Shown: positions 17,370 through 26,442, counted from the stretch's first letter. The stretch is DNA of 64,000 bases from Kitasatospora sp. NBC_01266 (GCF_036242395.1 NZ_CP108458.1:6572001-6636000); one strand, 5' to 3'. The notes: a model not told the origin generated them from the letters alone. Translations and numbers: made by a program.

Positions 17370-17418
17370 GTCGAGCCCATGGCCGCTCCTTGCGGAGTGG
17401 CCATGGGCTCGACGTTTT
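17370..17418 (+). terminator. Strong intrinsic terminator
   Basis: Arms 17370-17384 and 17399-17413 are a perfect 15 bp. The stem extends inward through GCTCC/GGAGT to a TTGC loop and is followed by GTTTTT on the plus strand. It is the first T-tailed terminator downstream of the precursor gene and also lies beyond the convergent NTF2-like gene. Confidence 0.85.
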
Positions 17419-17475
17419 TCGCGGGATCGCCGTGGGGGTGGCTCACCCGAACTGCCGTCCGCAGTGGTGGACGGC

Positions 17476-18030
17476 TCAGCGGCGGCCCCAGCCGGCGGGC
17501 GGGTCGATCTTCCCGGTGAGGATCCGCGAGTACTCGATGTTGCGGGAACAGAGCGTGGGGGTAGCGAACTTGAGGACGTTCGTCTCGATCAGGGTGACCC
17601 ACCCCATGGTTCCGTCGGTGTCGGACGGGACCTGCATGGTCACCCAGATCTCGATGTCCGCACGGTCGCCGGAGACCAGCGGCGTGCCGTACCGGCCCGA
17701 CATCCCGGCCTGCGGAGCGGTGACGCCCGTCCAGTAGTCATGGATCTGGTCGTGGCCGTTGAAGGTCTGGTCGGCCACTCCCGGGACGGACTCGTAGAGG
17801 GCGTCAGGGGTGAAGAGCTTGACGACGGCGTCCGCGTCCTTGGTCTGCCAGGCCTTGAGGTAGGCGGCCATCCAGCGGGTCACGTCCTGTTCCCGGAGCG
17901 CGGGGGTGCGCGCTTCGGCCGAGGTGCTCGCTTCAGCCGGGCCTGCCACGCCGGCGACCATCGCCGCAGCGGGTATCGCGGTCGCCAGTCCCACGCGTAG
18001 CACGGCACGGCGGTCGGGGAGAGTGGGCAT
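17476..18030 (-). CDS. Secreted NTF2/SnoaL-like protein, 184 aa
   Basis: The N-terminus has a twin-arginine-like signal (DRRAVLRVGLATAIPAAAMVAG) with a likely cut near the AEAS at residues 32-35. The mature part has the NTF2/SnoaL pattern: VTRWMAAYLKAWQTKDADAVVKLFTPDALYESVPG, then FNGHDQIHDYWTG. These small alpha/beta cone folds serve as enzymes or ligand carriers; the role here is unknown. AGGAGGG lies 9 bases before the ATG. The gene is convergent with the RiPP precursor and does not look like a RiPP enzyme, though a cone-fold protein near such a cluster could act on the product. Confidence 0.8.
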   Translation of the reverse strand: MPTLPDRRAVLRVGLATAIPAAAMVAGVAGPAEASTSAEARTPALREQDVTRWMAAYLKAWQTKDADAVVKLFTPDALYESVPGVADQTFNGHDQIHDYWTGVTAPQAGMSGRYGTPLVSGDRADIEIWVTMQVPSDTDGTMGWVTLIETNVLKFATPTLCSRNIEYSRILTGKIDPPAGWGRR

Positions 18031-18266
18031 GTCGTGGTCCCTCCTGATAGGTGATCAACTCTCTGGAGCGGCAAGGCCGGAAGTCGGTGGGGCGGCGTCT
18101 TCCTGCGCCGTCGGTGGTCGCCCCGAGGCCGTCTTCGGTGCCCCGTGGCTCATCAACTCGCCACTCCCAGAGGATCGTTGAGCTGTCGCGCGGTGCGCTG
18201 GAACAGCCTAGGGAGGCGCCTGCCCCAGCTGAAGGGGCAACTTGGATCAGTAGGCATCGGTATTTT

Positions 18267-18281
18267 CTGACTGACAGTCAG
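18267..18281. promoter_or_regulatory. Palindrome CTGACTGACAGTCAG, TetR-operator-like
   Basis: This 15-base dyad is perfect except for its central base, in GC-rich surroundings, and is of the type bound by TetR-family repressors. It lies 237 bases before the NTF2-like start and 420 before the DUF7144-like start. No TetR gene is present nearby. Confidence 0.4.
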
Positions 18282-18421
18282 TGGTGTCCGACCGTGAGGC
18301 CCCAGGAGAGCGTGCGGACCGGTACGGATGAGGCGAGCCACCCTCGGCCCGCACGGCTGCGGGGAGCCGGTCCGATCGTGCGTCCGCCACGACGTGGTGG
18401 ACGCTGCGGCTCCCCGCCACG

Positions 18422-18463
18422 GGCGCCACGGGTGCCACGGGTGCCACGGGTGCCACGGTGCCG
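18422..18463. repeat. 9-bp tandem repeat (GGTGCCACG)
   Basis: Four full units and one partial unit follow each other (the first has C for T). The repeat is non-coding. Confidence 0.8.
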
Positions 18464-18700
18464 GGCAGCGCAGCCGCCTGGAAACGGGCCGGGCCGGGCA
18501 CTGTTCACCCGCTTCGGGTGGTGCCACGCCCGCCACCCCGACGGAGCCTGGCCGGGTAGCAGGTTCCGCCCGGCCGTCGAGGCGTGTCCGTTGAGGCGTG
18601 TCCGTCGAGACGGGTCCGTGGCGGTGTGCCTGTGCAGGGCTGCCCGGCGAGGTCTGCTCGCGGAGCAGCTGTTCAGCAGCCCCAGCACGAAGGAGTCGTC

Positions 18701-19153
18701 ATGTCCCAGGGAGTCGGGTCGAGCAGTTCGGCCAGCAGAGCCGGCGGCGGTTCCGCGCCGCCGGTCGAATCGCACCCCGTCGCCGGCGGTCTCACGCTGC
18801 TCGCCGGCGTGCTGCTGATCATCGGAGGCCTGCTGAACCTGTTCAACGGCATCGCGGCCGTGGCCAAGGACAAGCTGTACGTGGTCACCCCGAACTACGT
18901 CTTCAAGTACAGCCTCACCGGCTGGGGTTGGGTCCACCTGATCCTCGGCATCGTGGTGATCCTCGCCGGGATCGGGCTGATGATGGGCGCGTTCTGGGCC
19001 CGGGTGGTCGGCGTGCTGGTCGCCTCCCTCGGCATCATCGCGAACTTCATGTTCCTGCCGTACTACCCGCTGTGGGCGCTGGTCATCATCGCCGCCTACC
19101 TGCTGGTCATCTGGGCGATCTGCACCGCCGGGGTCCGCGACGAACGCGTGTGA
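18701..19153 (+). CDS. DUF7144-like four-helix membrane protein, 150 aa
   Basis: After a Ser/Gly-rich cytoplasmic start, four hydrophobic segments follow: GGLTLLAGVLLIIGGLLNLF, WVHLILGIVVILAGIGLMMG, WARVVGVLVASLGIIANFMF and PLWALVIIAAYLLVIWAIC. The pattern, with the intervening YVVTPNYVFKYSLTGWGW, matches the actinobacterial DUF7144 family of unknown function. AAGGAG lies 5 bases before the ATG, and a hairpin terminator starts right after the stop. Confidence 0.85.
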   Translation: MSQGVGSSSSASRAGGGSAPPVESHPVAGGLTLLAGVLLIIGGLLNLFNGIAAVAKDKLYVVTPNYVFKYSLTGWGWVHLILGIVVILAGIGLMMGAFWARVVGVLVASLGIIANFMFLPYYPLWALVIIAAYLLVIWAICTAGVRDERV

Positions 19154-19183
19154 GGCGGCCGGCTGCTGTCGGAGCCGGCCGCC
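19154..19183 (+). terminator. Hairpin terminator after the DUF7144-like gene
   Basis: Perfect 11-bp arms (19154-19164 and 19173-19183) start immediately after the stop codon. A second smaller dyad (TCACCCGCC/GGCGGGTGA) follows at about 19192-19222. Confidence 0.75.
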
Positions 19184-19301
19184 CCGAACCGGTCACCCGC
19201 CGCCGCTCACCCGTGGCGGGTGATGGGCCGGCCCGCCCGATGGACTGGACTGGGACCGGGCGGCGACCGAAGCCGCCCGGGCGGAGCCGAGGAGCGTCGC
19301 G

Positions 19302-19541
19302 ATGACGGAGCACAGCACCGAACAACGGCATGCGGGCAGGAAGCCGCAGTGGTGGCGCGCCGGTTGGTTCGTGCCGGCCGTGCTGGTGGCCCTGGCGGTC
19401 ATCCTCATCGCGGAGAACACGGCGAGCGTGCGCATCCGGCTCTTCATCCCGGTCGTCACGATGCCGCTCTGGACGGCGTTGCTGATCGTCTGGGTGATCG
19501 GCGTGCTCACCGGCCTGTTCGTCGCCCGGCGGCGGCGCTGA
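19302..19541 (+). CDS. LapA/DUF1049-like small membrane protein, 79 aa
   Basis: A basic N-terminal stretch is followed by two transmembrane segments: WFVPAVLVALAVILIAENTASVRIRLFIPVVTMP-type (abridged: VPAVLVALAVILIAEN) and LWTALLIVWVIGVLTGLFVA, ending in RRRR. The ENTASVRIRLF segment between them is typical of the LapA-domain (DUF1049) family. The molecular role in actinobacteria is unknown. GAGGAG lies upstream of the ATG. Confidence 0.8.
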   Translation: MTEHSTEQRHAGRKPQWWRAGWFVPAVLVALAVILIAENTASVRIRLFIPVVTMPLWTALLIVWVIGVLTGLFVARRRR

Positions 19542-19739
19542 CCGGCCGGCTGCGGCGCTGACCAGCTGGCCGCCGATGCCGACCACCACGCGCCGGTGCT
19601 GACCACCACGCGCCGCCGGCGGCACCGGTCGGTCCTGGCGGCGGCTGTCCCGGCGGCTTGCAGCGCTCCCGGGGGCGCGCGAAGATCGAACGGGACCCGG
19701 TCCGGCGCGTAACAGGCGCGCCCGGTCCCCTCTCCCCGG

Positions 19740-22532
19740 GTGGGCGCGATGCCCCACAGCACGGCCGACCTGCCGCCGACGCCCGTGGTCGGCGGCAGTG
19801 GGACCACCACTTCCACACCGTCGCGGGCACTCATCCCGAACGGGGACCCGGTCCTCGCCGCCCGGTTCGCGGTGCCGACGCTCCCCACCACCTTCGTCCA
19901 CCGGCCGCGCCTGACCGAGCGGCTCTCGCGGGCCCGCCAGGATCCGCTGCTGCTGGTGAACGGTCCCGCCGGCGCCGGCAAGACGCTGCTGGTGGCGGAC
20001 TGGATCGCCGGCACGCCGCACCCAGGCCCGGTGGCCTGGCTCACCGTGGAGCGCGAGGACAACGCCCCGGGCGTCTTCTGGGCCTACGTGCTGGAGGCGC
20101 TGCGGCACCACGGCGTCGAACTGCCCGCCGACATCGGCCGGCCGGTGCGCGCGGAGAGCGTGGACCCCTCGCTGCTGGCCCGGCTCGCGGACCACCTCGG
20201 CCGGCTGCCCACGCCGGTGCTGCTGGTGCTCGACGAGTTCGAGCGGGTCGGTGCCGTGGCGGTGGCCGACGCGCTGCACAGCGTGCTGCGGCACGCGGGA
20301 CCCGGCCTGCGGCTGCTCGTCATCAGCCGGACCGAACCGCTGCTCCCGCTGCACCGCTACCGCGCCGCCGGGCAGATCACCGACATCCGTGGCGCCGACC
20401 TGGCCTTCACCACCGAGGAGGCGCAGCTCCTGCTGGGCCGCCACCGGCTCTGCCTGCCCGGCGAGGCCGTCCGCACGCTGACCGAGCACACCGAGGGCTG
20501 GGCCGCCGGACTGCGGCTGAGCGCCCTGGCGATCCAGCAGGCGGCCGATCCGGAGGTGTTCCTCAAGGAGTTCGAGGCGGGCCACAGCACCATCGCCGAC
20601 TTCCTGCTCGCGGAAGTCCTCGACACCCAGCCCACCGAGACCCAGGACCTGCTGCTGCGGACCAGCATCCTGGAGCGGATCCACCCCGCGCTGGCGGACG
20701 CCCTCACCGGGCGCCAGGACGCCGAGCCGATCCTGGAACGGCTGCAGCACGCGAACGCCTTCGTCGAGCCGATCGGACGCTCCTGGTACCGGCTCCACCC
20801 CCTGTTCGCCGAGATCCTCCAGGTCCACCTGCACGCCCGCCACCCCGGACTGGACGCCGAGCTGCACCGCCGAGCGGCCCGCTGGCTCGCCGAGGCCGGC
20901 CGGCTCACCGAGGCGCTGGCGCACGCCGCCGCGGCCGGCGACTGGGCGCACGCGGCGGACCGGTTCGTCGACGAGCCAGCGATCGGGCAGCTCTTCACCG
21001 GTCTCGACGCGGGGCGACTGGACGACCTCTTCGCGGCGATGCCCGCCGAGGTCGCCGGTCCCGCGCCGGACCTGGTCCGGGCCGCGCGGGCGCTGGCCCG
21101 GTACGACGTCGAGGGCGGACTGACGCACCTGCGGTCGGCGGAGCGGCACCTGGCGCGGCACGGCGCGCCGGCCGCCCGATTGAGCTGCGCCTTCCTGCGG
21201 GTGCTCGCCGCCCGGTTGCAGGGCGCCGCGGAGCCGGCGCAGACCGCCGCCGCACAGGCCGAGCGCCTGCAACGGGAGATCCCGCCCGAGCGGCTCGCGG
21301 CGCATCCGGAACTGCCCGCGCTGCTGCTGGGCAATCTGGGCTCGGTGCTGCTCTGGGCCGGTCGCTTCGATGCCGCCCGGACTGCCCTGAAGGCCGCTCT
21401 CCAGGCCTGCGAGGGTGCGACGACGGCCGCGCCGAGATACGACGCCCTCAGTCGGCTGGCCCTGATCGACTACCTGGGCGGCCGACCCGGCCGGGCGGCC
21501 GGGCTCGCTCGGCAGGCGCTGGCCGGGGCCACGCGGTGCGGCCTGGCCCCGGCCGCGCGGGCCGGCATCGGGCAGCTCGTCCTGGCCGCCGTCGCCATCG
21601 ACCGCGACGAGCTGCCCGAAGCGCGCAATGCCCTGGAGCAGGCCGCGGTGTCCGCCGCCGCGCAGCACGAGCCGACCATGACCGTCGGGCTCGCCGTCGT
21701 TCGCTCCCGGCTGCTGCTGGCCGAGGGCGATCCCGCGGCGGCACTCGGTGCCCTCCCCTCGGTGGACCAGATGGCGGTGGGCCGGATGCCGGTGGCTGCC
21801 GCTGCCTCACCCTGGGCGGGTGATCTCGTCGCGCTGGCCGCAGCCGCCGCGCAGCTGGCCGGCGGCGACCCCGGGAGCGCCGTGCGGCTCCTGGAGCAAC
21901 GCGGGGCCGGTGGGCCGCAGTGCGCCATCGCCGTTGCCATCGCGGTCGCCACGGCCCAGGCCCAGCTGGCCGCCGGGGACAGCCAGGCAGCGCTGCGGAT
22001 CCTGGACTCGCTGTCCGGCGGCGGACCGGGCACCGCCGGTCACGGTCCGGCGCCCGGTCCGGCCGGTGCGGTCCTGGTGCTGCTGGCCAAGGCCCAGCTC
22101 GCCGACACCCTGGGCGACGAGGCCGCCGCGTACCGGCTGCTCGTCCGCGCCCTCGCCACCGCCCGCCCCGAGCAGCTGCGCCGCCCCTTCCAGCAGGCCG
22201 GACCGTGGCTGCGCCGCGTCCTGCGCCGCCGACCGGCGCTCGCCCACGCGCATGACTGGCTGCCGACCGAGCTGCTGGCCGAGCTGCCGAAGCCGGAGCA
22301 GGGACCGGGTCCGGGGCAGGCCGCCGAGGCGCTCCCCGTCGAGCCGCTCAGCGACCGCGAGCACGACGTGCTGGAACGCGCGGCCCAGCTGATGTCCACC
22401 GGGGAGATCGCCGCTGACCTCTGCCTGTCGGTCAACACGGTCAAGACCCACCTGAAGAGCATCAACCGCAAGCTCGCGGCCAGCCGCCGCGGCGAGGCCG
22501 TCCGCCGAGCGAGACAACTGCACCTGCTCTGA
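19740..22532 (+). CDS. LAL/MalT-type LuxR transcriptional regulator, 930 aa
   Basis: The architecture is that of the large ATP-binding LuxR (LAL) family. A Walker A motif GPAGAGKT lies at about residues 75-82 within a STAND-type NTPase (FVHRPRLTERLSRARQDPLLLVNG; a Walker B-like LLVLDEFERV). A long TPR-like helical middle is followed by a C-terminal LuxR HTH (LSDREHDVLERAAQLMSTGE ... SVNTVKTHLKSINRKL, about 868-920). Such proteins bind an inducer and ATP and activate transcription. The GTG at 19740 and the ATG at 19749 are both possible; neither has a clear ribosome site. It could regulate the RiPP cluster about 3 kb upstream, but there is no direct evidence. Confidence 0.88.
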   Translation: MGAMPHSTADLPPTPVVGGSGTTTSTPSRALIPNGDPVLAARFAVPTLPTTFVHRPRLTERLSRARQDPLLLVNGPAGAGKTLLVADWIAGTPHPGPVAWLTVEREDNAPGVFWAYVLEALRHHGVELPADIGRPVRAESVDPSLLARLADHLGRLPTPVLLVLDEFERVGAVAVADALHSVLRHAGPGLRLLVISRTEPLLPLHRYRAAGQITDIRGADLAFTTEEAQLLLGRHRLCLPGEAVRTLTEHTEGWAAGLRLSALAIQQAADPEVFLKEFEAGHSTIADFLLAEVLDTQPTETQDLLLRTSILERIHPALADALTGRQDAEPILERLQHANAFVEPIGRSWYRLHPLFAEILQVHLHARHPGLDAELHRRAARWLAEAGRLTEALAHAAAAGDWAHAADRFVDEPAIGQLFTGLDAGRLDDLFAAMPAEVAGPAPDLVRAARALARYDVEGGLTHLRSAERHLARHGAPAARLSCAFLRVLAARLQGAAEPAQTAAAQAERLQREIPPERLAAHPELPALLLGNLGSVLLWAGRFDAARTALKAALQACEGATTAAPRYDALSRLALIDYLGGRPGRAAGLARQALAGATRCGLAPAARAGIGQLVLAAVAIDRDELPEARNALEQAAVSAAAQHEPTMTVGLAVVRSRLLLAEGDPAAALGALPSVDQMAVGRMPVAAAASPWAGDLVALAAAAAQLAGGDPGSAVRLLEQRGAGGPQCAIAVAIAVATAQAQLAAGDSQAALRILDSLSGGGPGTAGHGPAPGPAGAVLVLLAKAQLADTLGDEAAAYRLLVRALATARPEQLRRPFQQAGPWLRRVLRRRPALAHAHDWLPTELLAELPKPEQGPGPGQAAEALPVEPLSDREHDVLERAAQLMSTGEIAADLCLSVNTVKTHLKSINRKLAASRRGEAVRRARQLHLL

Positions 22533-22632
22533 CCACACCAGGTCACCTTGGCCGGGTGATGGCGTCCCGGCCACGAGCGGGCAGCATGAACGGCAGGGGG
22601 CGGTCGCCCCCGGTTGCGAGAGAAGCCTGCCC

Positions 22633-22833
22633 ATGCGGTACGAGATCCGGGTCGCCGGGGTCATGTCGGACATGACACTGCGCGAGGCGTTCCCCGAGCT
22701 GGAGAGCTTCGCCATGGTCAACCAGACCGTGCTCTTCGGCCCGGTCACCGACGAGGCGCACCTCTACGGCCTGCTCGCCCGCTTCCAGTCCCTCGGGCTG
22801 CGGGTCGTCGAACTGCGTCAGCTGCCCGAGTGA
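22633..22833 (+). CDS. Small conserved-looking hypothetical protein, 66 aa
   Basis: The protein begins MRYEIRVAGVMSDMTLREAF and continues with FPELESFAMVNQTVLFGPV and LLARFQSLGLRVVELRQLPE. It is a compact alpha/beta sequence without signal peptide or membrane segment, and it shows normal actinomycete codon bias. A weak AGAGAAG lies upstream of the ATG. It lies 100 bases after the LAL regulator and may be cotranscribed with it. No function is recognised. Confidence 0.6.
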   Translation: MRYEIRVAGVMSDMTLREAFPELESFAMVNQTVLFGPVTDEAHLYGLLARFQSLGLRVVELRQLPE

Positions 22834-23069
22834 GCGTGCGGGAGACCGGATGAACGAGATGCCCTCGCCGGGGTCGGGGTCGAAGGGGCGGCTGGTGCTG
22901 CCGACTCGGGGTGGCCTCGGCTGCTCGTCGCTCACACCGGCCGTCCGGGTCACCAGGACCCGGCGCCACAAGGTCCGGCGGCGGTCTGCGGCGGCCGATC
23001 GCGGGGCACTGTGGGTCATCCGGCACAGCCGCTGAAGACCACCTCACCCCGCACCGTCCGGCATGGTGA

Positions 23070-24434
23070 TCATGCATCGCTGGTTCCGGAACCAGAACCG
23101 GAACCAGCTCCGGAACCGCCCTCGAGCTGCGCCAGCCCCGGCCCGGGCGCCAGGAACTCGCGGATCGCGAACGCGCCCAGTACCGCGACGGCGAACCAGA
23201 AGACGACCGTCCCCGTCGGGTGGTCCACGGTGACGAAGATGGCCGAGGCGATCAGCAGGATCGCGATCCCGATCCAGTGCTTGTGCCGGCGGACGAACGG
23301 CTCCACCGGTCCGGCCCGGAAGCCGACCGACTCCGCGACCGAGCGCACGCCCCCGATCCCAGTGCTGCCCGCGGTCCGCACGGTGGTCGCGACGCGGGAC
23401 GGGCCGAGGAAGAAGGCACCGAGCGCCACCAGCACCGCCAGCACGCCGACTGACCGCACGGCCTGTCGCAGGAAGTGCACCAGCGCGTCGAAGACGGCCC
23501 CCGCCGCACTGGGCGAGGCATCGGCGGGCAGCTGGTCCAGGAAGTAGGAGCGGAAGACGGTCAGCACGACACCGAGCAGCAGCATCGCCGCCGCGACTCC
23601 GAGGGCGGCGCCGATCAGCGCTCGGCGACGGTTCGAGGCGAGGTAGACGCCGCCGGCCGCGACCAGCACCGCGATCAGCGGCAGCCAGTTGCCGAGGAGC
23701 TGCAGCAGCCGGAAGTACGTCCTGATCTTGCCGATCTCCGGCGACGCGAAGACGGTGAACTGGGTGTGGACGGTCGGGATGTTGGCGGCCAGGGCGAAAC
23801 CCGAGTTGACCAGCTGGGCCTTCACCTGGTCGATCACCGGCCCCAGATCGATGGTCACCTCGTTGTTGGTGAGCTGGACGGTGCCGCCGCCCTCGCCGGT
23901 GAGCGCCTTCTCCATGGAGGAGTGGGCGGCCCGGATGGCGTTGGCCCAGATGGTGGCGAACGCGTCACTGGTGACGATCTTGTCGACCGCGCCGCCGACG
24001 AGACTGGTCAGGCCGCTGCCGATCGGCCCGCTGAGCCCTTTGATCAGGTTGGCCGCCGCCGGGGGGACCCCGTTCTGCGCGGCGGCCTGGGAGAGCTGGT
24101 TCACCAGGGCGGGAACGTTGATCTGCTGCACGACCGCGGTGGTGACCCGGTCGGAGACCGCGGCCTGCACCCGGGGATCGTGCGCCAGCGGTGCCATGGT
24201 GGCTACGAACCGGTTGGTGTCCGTCAGCTCGTCCCGGGCCCAGACGGAGAGCACGGCCAGCAGCGAGAGCACCGACGCGATGACGATCAGCAGCACCGCC
24301 CCGGTGGTCCGCAGCCGGTGGTGCTCGCGCGCCGGCGGTGCGTTCGTCGTCTCCAACTGGGCGACCCGCCGGCGCAGCTCCGCCAGTTCGTCGTCCTCCG
24401 GGCGGTCGGACGGCTGGTCACCCGTGGGCGGCAT
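23070..24434 (-). CDS. Multi-pass membrane protein, 454 aa
   Basis: The start ATG at 24434 follows GGGAG. The N-terminus is charged (PEDDELAELRRRVAQLETT), then one membrane segment (GAVLLIVIASVLSLLAVLSV). A long extracytoplasmic domain follows (about residues 75-240: TNRFVATMAPLAHDPRVQAA, VVQQINVPALVNQLSQ). After it come several more membrane helices and a Gly/Ser tail. The layout is that of a common actinobacterial membrane protein of unknown function. It is divergent from the GAF-PP2C phosphatase gene; a tandem repeat lies in the gap. Confidence 0.8.
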   Translation of the reverse strand: MPPTGDQPSDRPEDDELAELRRRVAQLETTNAPPAREHHRLRTTGAVLLIVIASVLSLLAVLSVWARDELTDTNRFVATMAPLAHDPRVQAAVSDRVTTAVVQQINVPALVNQLSQAAAQNGVPPAAANLIKGLSGPIGSGLTSLVGGAVDKIVTSDAFATIWANAIRAAHSSMEKALTGEGGGTVQLTNNEVTIDLGPVIDQVKAQLVNSGFALAANIPTVHTQFTVFASPEIGKIRTYFRLLQLLGNWLPLIAVLVAAGGVYLASNRRRALIGAALGVAAAMLLLGVVLTVFRSYFLDQLPADASPSAAGAVFDALVHFLRQAVRSVGVLAVLVALGAFFLGPSRVATTVRTAGSTGIGGVRSVAESVGFRAGPVEPFVRRHKHWIGIAILLIASAIFVTVDHPTGTVVFWFAVAVLGAFAIREFLAPGPGLAQLEGGSGAGSGSGSGTSDA

Positions 24435-24489
24435 GGCGGACTCCCTGTTCTGGCTGCGCGCACTTCTCGCTGCGTGGACCGCTCGCTCG

Positions 24490-24547
24490 GCCGATCCGAC
24501 CTGCGCCGTCCCGACCTGCGCCGATCCGACCTGCGCCGACCCGGTCT
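24490..24547. repeat. 15-bp tandem repeat in the divergent promoter gap
   Basis: Units of the form GCCGATCCGACCTGC occur about three to four times with few changes. They lie between the membrane-protein and phosphatase genes and may affect promoter spacing. Confidence 0.75.
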
Positions 24548-24701
24548 CCGCCCACCAAGCAAAGCCGTGCGGCCGATCAGCCACGACCGGTGCTACCCCA
24601 GCCGGGTGGAGCGGCGGCGCGTCCGGGGGCGAACTAGCGTGGATTGCGAGTTCGCCAGGGCCCAAGGGCCGAGGGCGGCCCGAGCGGTGCGGAGGCGACA
24701 G

Positions 24702-26054
24702 ATGGACCCGCAGGACAGGCCGGACCAGGCCGCGACCGAGGACCGGCCGTCGGCGCACCCGGCGCCGCTGCACTCCATCGGCGATTCCGGCCTGACGGAG
24801 ATGGCGGCGGAGCTCGCGGAGCTGACCCGCGCCCAGGCCCGGCTCCAGGGCCTGCTGGACGCGGTGCTGGCGATCAGCCGGGAGATGGAGCTGCCGGGCG
24901 TGCTGCGGCGGATCGTGACCGCCGCGATGGAGCTGGTGGGTGCCCGGTACGGCGCGCTCGGCGTGCTGGACCGGGACCGCGAGGGCCTGGCCGACTTCAT
25001 CCCGGTGGGCCTGTCGGACCAGCAGATCGTCGACCTGGCCGGCGTGGAGCTGCCGCAGGGGCGCGGCCTGCTCGGGCACCTGATCCAGCACCCCGAGCCA
25101 CTGCGGGTCACCGACATCCAGGCGCACCCGGGCTCCTCCGGCTTCCCGCCCGGCCACCCGCCCATGCGCAGCCTGCTCGGCATCGCGGTGACCGTGCGCG
25201 GCCAGGTGTACGGGAACCTGTACCTCACCGACAAACACGACGGCCGGCCCTTCGACAGGCATGACGAGGCGGTGGTCGCCGCGCTGGCCGGCGCGGCCGG
25301 CGTCGCGATCGAGAACGCCCGCCTGTACGAGCAGGTGCGCACCAGCGCCGAGCAGTTCCAGCGCCTGCTGCTGCCCCGGCTGCCCGACCTGGCCCCCTTC
25401 GCGGCCGCCGCCATCTACCGTCCGGCCACCGCGCCGCACCACCTCGGCGGGGACTGGTACGACGTGCTGCTGCTGCCCGACGGCGCCCGCGCGATGATCA
25501 TCGGTGACGTGATCGGTCACGACCTGCCCGCCGCGGCGGCCATGGCCCAGGTCCGCAACATGCTGCGCGCCCTGGTCTACGACGAGCGGCGCACCCCGCC
25601 CAGCGCCGTGCTCACCCAGCTCGACCACACCCTGCGGGCGATCACCGAGGAACTCATGATCACCGTCTGCCTGGCCCGGATCGAGCCCGACCACGGCGCC
25701 TGGCGGCTGCACTGGAGCAGCGCCGGCCACCCGCCGCCCCTGCTGCTGACCACCGACGGCCAGGCCCACTACCTGGACGCCGACCCGGGCCTGCCGCTCG
25801 GCGTCGACCCCGACCAGCCCCGCCCCGACCAGACGCACCCGCTCCCGGCGGGCGCCACCGTGATCCTCTACACCGACGGCCTGGTCGAGCACCCCCACCG
25901 CCCGATCGACGAAGGCCTCGCCGCCCTGGCCGCCACCGCCGCCGCCCAGGCCGGCCAACCCCTGGACCGCCTCTGCCAGGCACTGGCCGACGGCCACCCC
26001 AGCGACGGGCACGACGACATGGCGATCCTCGCCGTGCGGCTGCCCGGCGGCTGA
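24702..26054 (+). CDS. GAF domain PP2C (SpoIIE-type) serine phosphatase, 450 aa
   Basis: The start ATG at 24702 follows GGAGG by 7 bases. After a polar start, a coiled segment (LTEMAAELAELTRAQARLQG) leads into a GAF domain (about residues 60-205, with GARYGALGVLD and LLGIAVTVRGQVYGNLYLTD). The PP2C/SpoIIE phosphatase domain (about 220-450) has its metal-binding acidic residues in GGDWYDV, IGDVIGHDLPAA, LYTDGLVEHP and GHDDMAIL. Such proteins dephosphorylate anti-anti-sigma factors in response to a signal sensed by GAF. No anti-sigma or antagonist gene is adjacent. Confidence 0.92.
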   Translation: MDPQDRPDQAATEDRPSAHPAPLHSIGDSGLTEMAAELAELTRAQARLQGLLDAVLAISREMELPGVLRRIVTAAMELVGARYGALGVLDRDREGLADFIPVGLSDQQIVDLAGVELPQGRGLLGHLIQHPEPLRVTDIQAHPGSSGFPPGHPPMRSLLGIAVTVRGQVYGNLYLTDKHDGRPFDRHDEAVVAALAGAAGVAIENARLYEQVRTSAEQFQRLLLPRLPDLAPFAAAAIYRPATAPHHLGGDWYDVLLLPDGARAMIIGDVIGHDLPAAAAMAQVRNMLRALVYDERRTPPSAVLTQLDHTLRAITEELMITVCLARIEPDHGAWRLHWSSAGHPPPLLLTTDGQAHYLDADPGLPLGVDPDQPRPDQTHPLPAGATVILYTDGLVEHPHRPIDEGLAALAATAAAQAGQPLDRLCQALADGHPSDGHDDMAILAVRLPGG

Positions 26055-26123
26055 TCGCGCCGAGCCGGACCGGGGTGGTGCGGAGCACCCCGGGAGATCG
26101 GCTAGAGTATGTCCTGCACTCAT

Positions 26124-26207
26124 GCGCGGGTGGCGGAATAGGCAGACGCGCTGGATTCAGGTTCCAGTGCCCGAAAGGGCGTGGGGGTTCAACTCCCCCC
26201 TCGCGCA
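26124..26207 (+). tRNA. tRNA-Leu (anticodon CAG)
   Basis: The 84-nt gene has acceptor arms GCGCGGG / CTCGCGC (one G-U), an anticodon stem-loop CTGGATTCAGGTTCCAG with CAG in the loop, a long class II variable arm (TGCCCGAAAGGGCG) and a T-arm GGGGGTTCAACTCCCCC. CCA is not encoded. Confidence 0.95.
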
Positions 26208-26245
26208 CAGCGGGAGACCGATGAATTCGGTCTCCTAGAAGTGAC

Positions 26246-26290
26246 GGAACGAGCTCCACCTAGATCATCTGGGTGGAGCTCGTTCCTTTT
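26246..26290 (+). terminator. Terminator downstream of tRNA-Leu
   Basis: Nearly perfect 15-bp arms (26246-26260 and 26272-26286) around an 11-base loop are followed by TTTT. A smaller hairpin, GGAGACCGA/TCGGTCTCC, lies just before it at 26213-26235. Confidence 0.85.
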
Positions 26291-26442
26291 GTGCGCTCGT
26301 TGCGTGCCGTTCAGCGGTGGCTGGATGTCGGGATGGCGAGTCTGTCGAGCCAGTTGTCGATCTTCTGCCCGTTGACGTGTGCCAACTGGAAGGCCGGAAA
26401 CCGGCGCTGGGCGGTGATGCCGCGGATCCTGTGGCGGCGCTG

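Larger units (their letters stand above)
18031..18700. other. Long intergenic region without a supported gene
   Basis: Open frames here have low-complexity or shadow-like content and no good start signals. The region holds a 15-base palindrome (18267-18281) and a 9-bp tandem repeat (18422-18463), entered separately. It should contain the promoters of the divergent NTF2-like and DUF7144-like genes. Confidence 0.5.

Noticed and set aside
23475..24701. In-frame extension of the GAF-PP2C phosphatase.
   Set aside because: The extension lies opposite the membrane-protein gene and reads as shadow sequence; GGAGG precedes the ATG at 24702.
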